Part shown: positions 8,705-17,532 of the stretch, piece by piece
Position numbering within the stretch: the stretch's first letter is position 1
Layout: each line of letters begins with the position of its first letter
NCBI GenBank assembly: GCA_025359505.1
Contig: JANYHH010000044.1
Coordinates: 1-37,232 of the forward strand
From: Deinococcales bacterium
GTDB lineage: Bacteria > Deinococcota > Deinococci > Deinococcales > JAAFIG01
Direction of reading: 5' to 3'
DNA: 37,232 nucleotides
Position numbers and translations under genes: made by a program
Notes under the pieces: generated by a model
The model's database searches: none
Told to the model about the DNA's origin: nothing
What the model saw: the letters and a program-made list of their open reading frames with translations, nothing else

Positions 8705-9880
8705 ATGGAAAACCCTGACAAATCTGGCCCTCTCGAGGGAAGCGTCAAAATCGGCGGCGTGCAACGCAGCGTGACCGTAACGGCTGAACCCGACCCGCAA
8801 GAAGTATTGCGTGCGCTGTTGCGCTCACGGCGCGGCAAGCACAAAATTTACGTCGGCGCTGCGCCGGGTGTCGGCAAGACCTACCGCGCCGTGCAGGAAC
8901 TTTTGGAGCGCAAGGTGCAAGGCGCGGACGTGGTGATTGGGTATTTGGAATCTCACGGTCGCACAGATGTCAAAGACCTTGCTGGCAGCTTGGAGACGTT
9001 CCCGCGCAAGGTGCTGGAGCACAACAATCAAAAATTCAAGGAACTCGATCTGAACGGTTTGATCGCTCGCAAGCCCGCGTGGGTGCTGGTCGACGAGTTG
9101 CAGCATCACAATGCCCCCGGCAGCCGCCACAAGAAGCGCTTCATCGACGTGGACAACCTGCTGAACGCGGGCATCAACGTGATCAGCACGATGAACATCC
9201 AGCATCTGGAAGGCTTGAACGACATCGTGACGCAGATGACGGGTATCCGCGTGCGCGAGCGCGTGCCAGACCGCGTGCTGCTGGACGCTGACGAGGTTGT
9301 GCTGGTCGATGTCTCGACCGAGCAATTGCAAGACCGCTTGAAAGCGGGCAAGATCGTCGCGCCGCAAAATATAGAGATGGCACTCTCGAGCTTCTTCACC
9401 GAGGACACCTTGGCGCACCTGCGTGAACTCGCGCTGCGCCAAGTCGCGGACGCCGTTGAAGACGCCCCCGCGCCAGAGGACATGCTCTCGCGGGGCACGA
9501 AGGAACGCATCGCCGTGGCGATTACCGCCGAAGAAAGCGCGTCACGCTTGATTCGCCGCGCCGCCCGCATCGCCCAGCGTCTGAAGGGCGAGATGCACGT
9601 CGTGTACGTGCAAGTTCACGCGCTGACCGACGACGAAGGGCGCGACCTCGAGACCTTGCAAAAACTGGCGGCTGAGCTGGACGGCGAGTTTCACACGTTG
9701 GAGCAGAGCAGCGTCGTTGAAGCGCTGGTCAGTTTCTCGCGGCAGTTCGACATCACACAGATCGTCATGGGCGAATCGCACCGCTCGCGTTGGCAGGAAT
9801 TCGTCGGTGGTAGCGTGATTCACGAGGTCATGCGCCGCACGCACGACGTGGATGTCTACGTGATCGCCGATCATCGGTAG
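8705..9880 (+). CDS. Truncated KdpD: sensor domain plus UspA-like domain, no kinase
   Basis: The 391-residue protein matches the N-terminal cytoplasmic half of KdpD. The Walker A loop YVGAAPGVGKTYRAVQELLE comes first, then VLVDELQHHNAPGSRHKKRF, VISTMNIQHLEGLND and the VPDRVLLDADEVVLVD block, all typical of KdpD. A universal-stress-like domain follows from about residue 260 (ERIAVAITAEESASRLIRRA, ending DVYVIADHR). The DUF4118 membrane segments and the histidine kinase are absent and the stop is clean, so it is an orphan form as known in Deinococcus and some cyanobacteria. No kdpFABC genes lie in the window. ATG 8705 is preferred over the TTG at 8690; a TAGAAT -10-like box lies at 8669-8674. 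Notably poor in CTCGAG. Confidence 0.88.
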   Translation: MENPDKSGPLEGSVKIGGVQRSVTVTAEPDPQEVLRALLRSRRGKHKIYVGAAPGVGKTYRAVQELLERKVQGADVVIGYLESHGRTDVKDLAGSLETFPRKVLEHNNQKFKELDLNGLIARKPAWVLVDELQHHNAPGSRHKKRFIDVDNLLNAGINVISTMNIQHLEGLNDIVTQMTGIRVRERVPDRVLLDADEVVLVDVSTEQLQDRLKAGKIVAPQNIEMALSSFFTEDTLAHLRELALRQVADAVEDAPAPEDMLSRGTKERIAVAITAEESASRLIRRAARIAQRLKGEMHVVYVQVHALTDDEGRDLETLQKLAAELDGEFHTLEQSSVVEALVSFSRQFDITQIVMGESHRSRWQEFVGGSVIHEVMRRTHDVDVYVIADHR

Positions 9881-9941
9881 GTGAGTCGTAACCTCGAGCG
9901 TTAGGGTTGAAGTTCTGCGTTGCTCGAGCTTGGATGCGTGA

Positions 9942-9978
9942 GTGACGGTGCATCTAGGGGCGCTACATGCACCGTCAC
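9942..9978. terminator. Hairpin between convergent genes, possible bidirectional terminator
   Basis: GTGACGGTGCAT (9942-9953) and ATGCACCGTCAC (9967-9978) form a perfect 12-bp stem with a 13-base loop. It lies 3' of the KdpD-like gene and covers the stop codon of the dipeptidase. No T-run follows on either strand, so the termination role is inferred. Confidence 0.45.
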
Positions 9979-11315
9979 ATCGCGGTGACTCGAGTGAAAA
10001 AGGTCAGTGCGAACTTGAACCCCTGCTCGAAGTGTGCTTTAACGATGTTCTCGTTCGGTGCGTGAACGAAGGCTTGGTGGTTGCTGATTCCCGCGCAGAC
10101 GACCGGCAAGCCCAAAACCTCCACGAACGGCCCCATCGGGCCACTGCCGCCGCTCGAGGGTTGCACGATTGGCTCGAGCTGGAAGCTGTCTCGAGCGGCA
10201 GCAATCGCGGTCTGCATGAAGGCGCTGTCCAGCGGGCTGCGGGCTGGTGCGAGGCTGGCGTCGGTTTCAAAAACTTCGATGTCTGGAAAGCCGATTTGCT
10301 CGAGATGCGCTTTTAAGAGCTGGACGATCTGCGCGGGGCGTTGGTTCGGCACGAGCCGCAGATCGAGTTTGACGAAACCGTCCTTGGGCAGCACAGTTTT
10401 GCTGCCCGCGTCGCCGTAGCCGCCGTGGAAACCGTTGACGTTGAGGACAGGTTCTAAACAGTAGCGCTCGTAAAAACGCTGACCACTCGCGCCTTTGAAG
10501 AAACTTTTGATGCCATACGCTGACTGTAACGCCGCAGATTCGTCGGGGATACTGGCAATCGCCTCAAGGTCGCTTGCACTTGGCGGCAGCACATCGTCGT
10601 AAAAGCCGGGGATCAGCACATGCCCGTTGGCGTCACGCAGGGACGCAACCGCTGCCGCCAAGCGCCACAGCGGATTGTCCACGACCGCGCCATTGGCGGA
10701 ATGCAAATCCGAATTCGCGATGCTGCACCGCAACTCCAGACCGACGCAGCCTTTGACGCCAGCGATCAGCACGGGGCGGCCGCTCGGCGCGATGCTGCCG
10801 AACTCCCACAGGCAACCGTCGGCTTGCAAGTCAGCCGCGTGTTCACGCACGAAGCCCTCCAAGCTCGGGCTGCCGACTTCCTCCTCGCCCTCGAGCAACC
10901 ATTTGATGGTCAGCGGTAACTGCCCGCCGTGCTGCTCTTTCAGCGCCCGCAGGGCAGCTAAGCGCACGGCGATCTCGCCCTTGTCGTCGCTCGAGCCGCG
11001 CCCGTAGAGCCGCACCGTGCCGTCTTTGTCCGCCCGCTCGGTCAATGCAAAGGGCGCTGACTCCCACAACTCGAGCGGGCTTTCCGGCTGGACATCGTAA
11101 TGGTTGTAGATCAGCAGTGTGCGCGGCCCATTTCCTGTTTGAGCCAGCAAAATCGGCGCGACTTGCCCGGCAAAGCGCTGCACCGTGAAGCCCTCAGCCT
11201 CGAGCAGCTTGGTGACGGCATCTGCCGCCTCGGGCAGGTTGCGTCCCTGAGCGCTGACGCTCTGAATAGCGACCAGCGCAGCCAGATCCTCGAGTCCGCG
11301 TTCAATGTGATTCAT
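9975..11315 (-). CDS. M20 family metallopeptidase (dipeptidase)
   Basis: 446 residues. Metal-binding motifs of the M20 clan are in order: LLIYNHYDVQP (His), LYGRGSSDDKGE (bridging Asp), LEGEEEVGSPSL (catalytic Glu then metal Glu), and a late AFVHAPNEN (His). GVKGCVGLELRC begins the lid/dimerisation domain, which returns to the catalytic domain near residue 370. The family includes carnosinase-like and Xaa-His-type dipeptidases acting in the cytosol; specificity is not readable. ATG at 11315. Divergent from the peroxiredoxin at 11383. Confidence 0.9.
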   Translation of the reverse strand: MNHIERGLEDLAALVAIQSVSAQGRNLPEAADAVTKLLEAEGFTVQRFAGQVAPILLAQTGNGPRTLLIYNHYDVQPESPLELWESAPFALTERADKDGTVRLYGRGSSDDKGEIAVRLAALRALKEQHGGQLPLTIKWLLEGEEEVGSPSLEGFVREHAADLQADGCLWEFGSIAPSGRPVLIAGVKGCVGLELRCSIANSDLHSANGAVVDNPLWRLAAAVASLRDANGHVLIPGFYDDVLPPSASDLEAIASIPDESAALQSAYGIKSFFKGASGQRFYERYCLEPVLNVNGFHGGYGDAGSKTVLPKDGFVKLDLRLVPNQRPAQIVQLLKAHLEQIGFPDIEVFETDASLAPARSPLDSAFMQTAIAAARDSFQLEPIVQPSSGGSGPMGPFVEVLGLPVVCAGISNHQAFVHAPNENIVKAHFEQGFKFALTFFTRVTAM

Positions 11316-11382
11316 CGCTTGAAATTACCACTCGGGACAGACGTTCCGGTCAACGTCGTGTGGCTCGAGGTAATCTGCCCGC

Positions 11383-11847
11383 ATGAACATCGGTGATGCA
11401 GCCCCAGCTTTCGCGGGCACGGACGACAATGGCGCGGCGCTCTCGCTGGAAGGTTTGCGCGGCAAGTGGGTCGTGCTGTACTTCTTCCCGAAGGCGGCGG
11501 CGTTTTCGGTCGGCTGCGCGATCGAAACCCAGAAATTTGAGAGCGTCCTACCAGACCTGCACGCCTTGGGTGCTGAAGTGATCGGCATCAGTACCGACTC
11601 GAGCGCAGCGCTGGGGAAATTCAAAACCCATTGCAACGCAAGTTTTCCGATGCTCAGCGACGCGGACAAGCGCATCGGCAAGGCGTATGGCGTGATGGGC
11701 GGACTGAGCGGCTTGTTGGGCGCGGCGGATCGCCAGACGTTCCTGATTGACCCGCAAGGCAAGTTGGCGGAGCGCTGGAAGGTCGGCAACATCATGACGC
11801 ACGCTATTCAAGTCAAACAAGCGCTCGAGGCTCGAGTCAAGGGTTGA
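11383..11847 (+). CDS. Peroxiredoxin, BCP/PrxQ type
   Basis: 154 residues. GKWVVLYFFPKAAAFSVGC carries the peroxidatic Cys at residue 45, followed by HALGAEVIGISTDS and FPMLSDADKRIGKAYGV, as in bacterioferritin-comigratory proteins. The usual Thr/Pro-Gly-Cys entry is changed (FSVGC), with Ser in the place of the catalytic Thr. No Cys sits five residues after Cys45. Cys84 is in the position used as resolving Cys in the other PrxQ subgroup. It would reduce hydrogen peroxide and organic peroxides. ATG 11383 has GAGGTAA about ten bases upstream. Confidence 0.88.
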   Translation: MNIGDAAPAFAGTDDNGAALSLEGLRGKWVVLYFFPKAAAFSVGCAIETQKFESVLPDLHALGAEVIGISTDSSAALGKFKTHCNASFPMLSDADKRIGKAYGVMGGLSGLLGAADRQTFLIDPQGKLAERWKVGNIMTHAIQVKQALEARVKG

Positions 11848-11929
11848 GATGGCGGCTCGAGTTGAGTTTGACTCGAGTGGCAACGCGTCGGTTCGAGGGT
11901 CGAAAACAGTTTCTCGAGCTTGACCCACC

Positions 11930-13126
11930 TCACGGCGCGGGCGGTGCGCTTGAGAGTTTACGCACGACCACGCCCGGATAGGTCGCGGTTTTGAATTGCA
12001 ACACAAAGTAATCCGCGATTCGGCGGTCGCCGCCAGCCGTGAAGCCAATCCGTCCCGTCACCCCGCTGATTTCCGTGCCCTTGGCGGCTTTGGAGACGGC
12101 CGCTCGAGTAGGAATTTTGTTGCCTGTTTTATATGCGCTCAGGATCGCCTCGACCACGACGTTGGCGGCGTCATAGGCGTAAGCGGAGTACGACTCCGGC
12201 GCGGTTTTGAAGCGGGCTTGAAAGCGCTTGATGAAACCCGTGGCGTTTGGCAGGAGCGACAACAGTCCAGCGGTTGAGGTGTAATAGACCCCTTTGGCGG
12301 CCGGGCCCGCCAGCTTGACGAAGTGATCGGTATCGATGCCGTCCGGCGCGATGATGCTGCCCCCGTATCCAGCAGCGCTCAGGGCTTTCACGAGCGCACC
12401 GCCCTGCGGATCGACGCCGCCGTAATACACCGCTTGCGGCTGGTACAACTTGATTTGCTGCGCCAAGTTTTGCCAGAAAGCTGGCTCGAGCGGCTTGGCT
12501 GCGGTGAGGCTGGTATCGGGATTGGTGACGAAACCGACGACGTTCAAGCCAATAGCGACTGCTCGAGCGCGAAAGGCATTGGCGAGACCACGCCCGTACT
12601 CCGTGCCTTCGTTGACGATGAACACGCGCCGCAAGCCCAGCTCGTCGCGCACGAACTGCGCGGCAATCGGGCCCTGCACATCGTCGCGCCCACAGACTCG
12701 AGCGACGTTTGTTAAACCCTGCGTGGTGATGGCGGGGTTGGTGCTGGCGGCTGAGATCATCAGTAAATTGCTGCGGGCGTAGACCTGCATCGCACGTAAG
12801 GACACGCTCGAGTTGACGTGTCCGACGACGCCCAGCACATGTTCGTCAGCCGCGACGCGCTGCGCGACGCTGACGCCGACGGTTTCGCTGCCCTGATCGT
12901 CGGCGTTCATGTACTCGAGTTTGACGCCCAGTTTGGCGAAGCGCTGAGCGGCTTCTTCGACCGCCAGCACGACGCCGTTGCGAATTGGGATGTTGCTGGC
13001 GGCTTGATCGCCCGTCAGTGGCGCAGCGCCGACGATTTTAATCAGCAGCGGCGCGGATTGCGCCGTCAGTCCACCAATCAGCAGTAACGCGCACAGCAAG
13101 CTTTGAGCGTTGGGGGTTGATGGCAT
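11930..13126 (-). CDS. ABC transporter substrate-binding protein, LivJ/LivK (Leu/Ile/Val) type
   Basis: About 398 residues with an N-terminal signal peptide (LLCALLLIGGLTAQSAP). The mature start VGAAPLTGDQAASNIPIRNG, then GVVGHVNSSVSLRAMQVYA, LLMISAASTNPAIT, VFIVNEGTEYGRGLANAF and YSAYAYDAANVVVEAI are typical of periplasmic branched-chain amino-acid or amide binding proteins (type I). There are no permease or ATPase genes next to it, so it may serve a transporter encoded elsewhere. ATG 13126 is used; a TTG two codons upstream (13132) sits ten bases from a GGAG and is an alternative. Confidence 0.88.
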   Translation of the reverse strand: MPSTPNAQSLLCALLLIGGLTAQSAPLLIKIVGAAPLTGDQAASNIPIRNGVVLAVEEAAQRFAKLGVKLEYMNADDQGSETVGVSVAQRVAADEHVLGVVGHVNSSVSLRAMQVYARSNLLMISAASTNPAITTQGLTNVARVCGRDDVQGPIAAQFVRDELGLRRVFIVNEGTEYGRGLANAFRARAVAIGLNVVGFVTNPDTSLTAAKPLEPAFWQNLAQQIKLYQPQAVYYGGVDPQGGALVKALSAAGYGGSIIAPDGIDTDHFVKLAGPAAKGVYYTSTAGLLSLLPNATGFIKRFQARFKTAPESYSAYAYDAANVVVEAILSAYKTGNKIPTRAAVSKAAKGTEISGVTGRIGFTAGGDRRIADYFVLQFKTATYPGVVVRKLSSAPPAP

Positions 13127-13252
13127 GGTCAAGTATCACATACTCCGATTCTTTCTCGGGGTGGAGATCTGGCGCTCGAGGGATTTTTTGATGTGATGAA
13201 CCGCAGGATTGAAGTGCCGCGACCGTTTGCGGCACTCGAGCTGAGTCCCGGC

Positions 13253-14458
13253 TCAGGGCTTGAGGATCACGCGGATGTCGCCCACGTTCGTGCCCGTCGG
13301 GCCGGTCACGACCAGATCACCGAGCGCCGCGAAAAACCCGTGCGCGTCGTTGCGCCGCTGAAACTCCAGTGGCTCGAGGTTGAGTTTACGGGCGCGAGCC
13401 AGCGAATCTGGCCTGATGATTGCACCAGCCGCATCGCTCGAGCCGTCGATGCCGTCGGAGTCGGCACTGAGCGCGTACAGCCCAGCGTTTGAGATCACGA
13501 GTTGCAGCGCGAATTCCAAGTTGCGCCCGCCACGTCCGCCTCCACTGACTTGCACCGTGGTTTCGCCACCGCTCAGCACCGCCGTTCCAGCCTCCTTGGC
13601 GAGCGCCGCTTGCTTGATTGCCGCCAACCTCGAGTCGCCTGTCACCGCGTCATCAAGGTGCGCGACCCGCCAGCCGTGACGCTCGAGGACGCGCCCGGCC
13701 GCTTGGAGCACCGTGCGGTTGCTGAGGATCACGCGGTTCGTCACGCGCTCAAATACTGGGTCATTGGGTTTTGGCGTCTCCGCCAGCGCCGATGGTGCTG
13801 GGATCGCGTAACGGTGCAGCACACTGATCGCGTCCGCTACAGTCGTCAGATCCGGCGCGGTCATGCCCGAGCCAATCGCGCTGATTTCATCGCCCACCAC
13901 GTCAGAAACGATCAACGCCTCGAGCCTCGCGGGGTAGGCAGCCGCCGCTAACCCCCCACCCTTAATGCCGGACAGGTGCTTTCTGACCGTGTTGATTTCT
14001 ACGATGCTCGCGCCGCTGTCTAACAAAGCGCTGCTCAGCGCTCTTTTCTCCTCGAGCGCGATCTGGTTCGGCACGCAACACAAGGCACTCGAGCCGCCCG
14101 AGATCAGGCACAGCACCAGATCATCCGCTGTCAAACCGCGCACAGCCTCGAGCATCGCTGTTCCAGCCGCGACGCTGCGCTGATCCGGCAACGGGTGTGC
14201 CGCCTCGAGCCACGTGATGCCCTCGAGTTGCGAAGGTTGTTGACCGGCTGTGGTCACGGCTACGCCAGTCACCTCGCCCCAGTCTGAAAGTCCGCGCAGC
14301 ATCGCGGGCGCGGCTTTGCCGCAAACGATCACGACGACGCGCCCGGCGGGACGAGCGGGCAGGTGCTGGCGCACTGCTCGCTCGGGATTCGCGGCCACCA
14401 GCGCGGCATCAAAGGTTTTGAGCAGCAGCGCACGGGGGTCACGGTTCACTCTCGCCAC
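13253..14458 (-). CDS. Glycerate 2-kinase, DUF4147/MOFRL family
   Basis: 401 residues. VVIVCGKAAPAMLRGL, the loop LVLCLISGGSSALCC, INTVRKHLSGIKGGGLA, LIVSDVVGDE, and the C-terminal MOFRL region (LSGGETTVQVSGGGRGGRN, ADSDGIDGSSDAAGA, DLVVTGPTGTNVGDIRV) identify type II glycerate kinases, which make 2-phosphoglycerate from glycerate with ATP. The start (GTG at 14458, or GTG at 14449 overlapping the stop as GTGA) lies inside the end of the histidine kinase gene, so the two are translationally coupled. A metabolic kinase tied to a two-component system may be part of its regulon or merely packed with it. Confidence 0.9.
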   Translation of the reverse strand: MARVNRDPRALLLKTFDAALVAANPERAVRQHLPARPAGRVVVIVCGKAAPAMLRGLSDWGEVTGVAVTTAGQQPSQLEGITWLEAAHPLPDQRSVAAGTAMLEAVRGLTADDLVLCLISGGSSALCCVPNQIALEEKRALSSALLDSGASIVEINTVRKHLSGIKGGGLAAAAYPARLEALIVSDVVGDEISAIGSGMTAPDLTTVADAISVLHRYAIPAPSALAETPKPNDPVFERVTNRVILSNRTVLQAAGRVLERHGWRVAHLDDAVTGDSRLAAIKQAALAKEAGTAVLSGGETTVQVSGGGRGGRNLEFALQLVISNAGLYALSADSDGIDGSSDAAGAIIRPDSLARARKLNLEPLEFQRRNDAHGFFAALGDLVVTGPTGTNVGDIRVILKP

Positions 14459-16545
14459 GCGGGGAGTTCCAACGTGAAGGTGCTGCCGCGCCCGACGGCG
14501 CTCTCGGCGCTGACGTGGCCGCCCATGCGCTCCAAAAGTTCGCGCACCAACGCTAAACCCAAGCCTGATCCGCCGCTCGAGCGCGTGCGGGCTGGGTCGG
14601 TGCGGTAGAACGGTTCAAAAATATGTTTCAAATCTTCATCCTCAATGCCAATGCCGGTGTCTTGCACGCTCAGGCTCACCACGTCGCCACGCGCCCTTGC
14701 GCTCAGGCGCACGATGCCGCCCTCGGGCGTGTAGCGAATCGCGTTCGTCACGAGGTTTCGCAGCACCTGCTGCAAGCGCTCCTCGTCGGCCACAACGCTC
14801 TTCAGACCCGGTGTCAGGCTGTTGAGCAGCGTCACGTTGCCTGCGCGGGCCAGCGGCTCGAGCGCGTGGGTCAGATCGCCCACCAACAGCGGCAGTGACA
14901 CGCGCTGCCGTGCGATCTCCAAACGCTGCAACTCGGCGCGGCTGAGCGCGAACAGATCCTCGACGAGGCGCTCCAAGCGCGTGACTTCGCGGCGCAGCAA
15001 ATCCGTTTCCGGCCCGGTCAGGGCTTGGGATCTCAGCTCCGCGCTCTCCAAATGCGCCCGCATCACCGCGATGGGCGTTCGCAGCTCGTGCGAGGCGTTG
15101 GCGGTCAGGGCGCGGTTGCTTTGCAGTAAATCCGACGCGTTGCGCTTCTCAAACTGCAACTCCTGCATGCTCGCCTCGAGTTGCTGGGCCATCGCGTTGA
15201 AGCCGTGCCCGAGGCGCGTGACCTCATCCTCGAACTCGAAGTCTACGACTCGCGTCCCGAGCTTGCCCGCCTGCAAGGAGCGCACCCCGACCAGCAGCGT
15301 CTCCAAGGGCCGCGTCAAGCGCAGCGCGGCCGCGTAACCCAAAAAACCCAGTCCTAGAAAGAACGGCAAAAAGCCCTGCGAGAGCGTGTCCAGCGCATTG
15401 GTGAAATCGTGCGTGACCTGTGCCGCGAAATCCGCGAACGGCGTGGCGCTCTGGGCGGGGCGGACGATACCGGCGATCAGCAGGGTACGCAGCCCACTCG
15501 GGCGGTCGTTCAGCCCAGCGCTGGCGGGCAGGGCCTGAATCGGACAGGCGGCCAGCACCTCGCCCGCGACGACCACTGCCCGGCAACGTCCACTGCTGGC
15601 GATCCCCAACAGGCCCTGCCACGGGTCGGCCGTGGCACTCAACATCGTGGAAACCGCGTAACGCACAGAGTCGCTCGAGGCCAGCACCTGCCCGTCAGGC
15701 GTCAGCAGCAGCGCCACTCGCTCTCCGACGCTCACACGAGTGTTCGGTAGATCACCCTCCAAGATCGCCTCGTTGGAGCGCGGGCTGCGCTCCAAGTAAT
15801 CAAACAAGCGCCTGAGCTGCGCGTCATCGTACCCGAGCGACAAGGCGCTGCGAAACAAGCGACTCAAGCCAGCCGCGTCGCCGAGCGCTTCGCCGGTCAG
15901 GTTGCCGCTCGGGTCACGTCCTAGCGCAATCAACCCCGGCAGCACCGCCACGATGGAGGCTGCGAACACGCCGCCGAACAGCGCCAGCGCCGTCAAGCGC
16001 CAGCGCAAGGCGCGGCGACCCTCGAGCCACACGGCGCGGATCGCGTAAACGAAACTCAGGCGCAGCGCGGTCGTTAGGGCAAGCAACTCGAGGTTAGAGC
16101 GCAGCGGATCGGGCGCGATCAGCGCTTGGAACGCGTAGAAACTGCGCTCTGGTGGCAGCGCCATCGCCAGCCACACGCCGAACAACCCGTACAATCCGCC
16201 GCACAATGCCCCCAGCAGCGGCGCTCGAGCCACGCGCAGCGCGAGGCTCACCCAGCGCGGCGCGTCGACACTGATTGAAAAACGCTGTAAACGCAGCGCG
16301 GGCAGCAGCCACAACCCGTGTTCCGCCAGCAGCGCCAGCAGCTCCGGCCACGGTTGCGGCACGCCCCAACGCGTTAGCATCACCGCTGCCAGCAGCAGGA
16401 AAAGCGCCACCAGCAGCGTCTCGAGCAATGTGCTGGCAACGCCACGCGACCGCAAGCGCCAGACCACTTTGAAGCGCGGCTCAGGCGGTGATGCGGGGAC
16501 GGCTCGAGGAGATCGCTGGGCGCTCACGATCTGGCCAGCATCCAT
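14446..16545 (-). CDS. Membrane sensor histidine kinase with HAMP domain
   Basis: About 699 residues. Hydrophobic segments in the N-terminal 220 residues (LLETLLVALFLLLAAVMLT and four or so more) are followed by an extracytoplasmic region of about 190 residues, another membrane segment (FLPFFLGLGFLGYAAALRL) and a HAMP linker. The His box is ASHELRTPIAVMRAHLE; the N box NLVTNAIRYTPEGG; the G boxes DTGIGIEDEDLKHIFEPFYR and GGSGLGLALV. It would autophosphorylate and pass phosphate to the regulator just upstream. I use the ATG at 16545, one base after the regulator stop (TGAAATG). The long multi-pass N-terminus is unusual for an OmpR-partner kinase. Signal unknown. Confidence 0.9.
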   Translation of the reverse strand: MDAGQIVSAQRSPRAVPASPPEPRFKVVWRLRSRGVASTLLETLLVALFLLLAAVMLTRWGVPQPWPELLALLAEHGLWLLPALRLQRFSISVDAPRWVSLALRVARAPLLGALCGGLYGLFGVWLAMALPPERSFYAFQALIAPDPLRSNLELLALTTALRLSFVYAIRAVWLEGRRALRWRLTALALFGGVFAASIVAVLPGLIALGRDPSGNLTGEALGDAAGLSRLFRSALSLGYDDAQLRRLFDYLERSPRSNEAILEGDLPNTRVSVGERVALLLTPDGQVLASSDSVRYAVSTMLSATADPWQGLLGIASSGRCRAVVVAGEVLAACPIQALPASAGLNDRPSGLRTLLIAGIVRPAQSATPFADFAAQVTHDFTNALDTLSQGFLPFFLGLGFLGYAAALRLTRPLETLLVGVRSLQAGKLGTRVVDFEFEDEVTRLGHGFNAMAQQLEASMQELQFEKRNASDLLQSNRALTANASHELRTPIAVMRAHLESAELRSQALTGPETDLLRREVTRLERLVEDLFALSRAELQRLEIARQRVSLPLLVGDLTHALEPLARAGNVTLLNSLTPGLKSVVADEERLQQVLRNLVTNAIRYTPEGGIVRLSARARGDVVSLSVQDTGIGIEDEDLKHIFEPFYRTDPARTRSSGGSGLGLALVRELLERMGGHVSAESAVGRGSTFTLELPAWRE

Positions 16546-16546
16546 T

Positions 16547-17242
16547 TCACTCGGCGTCGAAGCGGTAGCCGACGCCCCAGACGCTGACGACCCGCTCGCC
16601 CTCACTGCCCAGTTTGCGCCGCAAGCGCACGACAGTTGTGTCGACCACGCGGTCGGAACCCTCGAAGCCAGCGCCCCAGATGCGCTCCAACAGGTAATCG
16701 CGGGTGAACGTCCGCCCCGAATGGCGGGCCAGCATCAGCAGCAAATCGTACTCTCTGGGCGTCAGATCCGATAATTTGTCTTCGATCCGCACCGCTCTGG
16801 CCTGCGTGTCCAATTCAAAGCGCCCGATGCGGATTGAATCGGGTTTGGATTCCTCCAAGGTGATCCGGGCGCGGCGCAGCATCGCCCGCACGCGGGCCAG
16901 AAACTCGCGCAGGCTGAAGGGTTTCGTCAGGTAATCGTCCGCGCCGACCTCGAAGCCCAGCACGCGGTCGGCCTCCTCGGCTCTGGCGGTCAGCATCAGC
17001 ATTGGGACAGCCGGTGACGTGGCCCGGTTCGCGGGTTGCCGCACGCGCCGCGCAACCTCCAAGCCATCCAAGCCCGGCAGCATCAAATCCAGCACGATCA
17101 ACTCAAAGGCCTCGCGCCGCGCACCCTCGAGCGCTTCGATGCCGCCACCGACCAGCGTGACTTCGTGACCCTCGCCTTCCAAGTGACGCTGGATCACCGC
17201 GCCGAGTTCGGCTTCGTCTTCGACAATCAGAATTTTGGACAT
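16547..17242 (-). CDS. OmpR/PhoB-family response regulator
   Basis: 231 residues. Receiver domain: KILIVEDEAELGAVIQRHLE start, phospho-acceptor Asp in ELIVLDLMLPGLDGLEV near residue 54, conserved Lys in DDYLTKPFSLREFLARV. The C-terminal winged helix has LTPREYDLLLMLARHSG and DTTVVRLRRKLG. ATG 17242 has AAGGA five bases upstream and gives the standard length. It is the first gene of a unit with the histidine kinase and glycerate kinase. Its DNA has only one CTCGAG in about 700 bp. Confidence 0.95.
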   Translation of the reverse strand: MSKILIVEDEAELGAVIQRHLEGEGHEVTLVGGGIEALEGARREAFELIVLDLMLPGLDGLEVARRVRQPANRATSPAVPMLMLTARAEEADRVLGFEVGADDYLTKPFSLREFLARVRAMLRRARITLEESKPDSIRIGRFELDTQARAVRIEDKLSDLTPREYDLLLMLARHSGRTFTRDYLLERIWGAGFEGSDRVVDTTVVRLRRKLGSEGERVVSVWGVGYRFDAE

Positions 17243-17432
17243 GCCAATCCTTGCATGCGGTATTTTAGCGCTCTTTACTTGAAAATCCGTATCGCTCGAG
17301 TCGGTCAGGGAAGTTTCGCCTGCTGTCTGCGCGGCGCAGCTCACTCGAGGGCTGCTCGAGCGGGTTTGTGTCACGACTCAAATTCAAAAGCTCGAGTCTC
17401 CAATTGTTGTGGCGTGGGGCTGCCCGCTTGCA

Positions 17433-17476
17433 GGGCTTGCCATGGCAAGTAGGGGCTTGCCATGGCAAGCCCCTAC
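17433..17476. repeat. Duplicated palindrome, including a perfect 28-bp inverted repeat
   Basis: GGCTTGCCATGGCAAG occurs twice in a row. The second copy is extended by GTAGGGG and CCCCTAC into a perfect 28-bp palindrome at 17449-17476, centred on CCATGG. It is followed by CGTTCAC as at 5266. It matches other GTAGGGGC-armed palindromes at 30596-30804. The gap upstream (17243-17432) shows only scattered CTCGAG copies. Confidence 0.65.
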
Positions 17477-17532
17477 GATTCGTCGTTCACACGTTCAATG
17501 AATATTCAGACTCGAGCCATGCCAAAGCCTGA

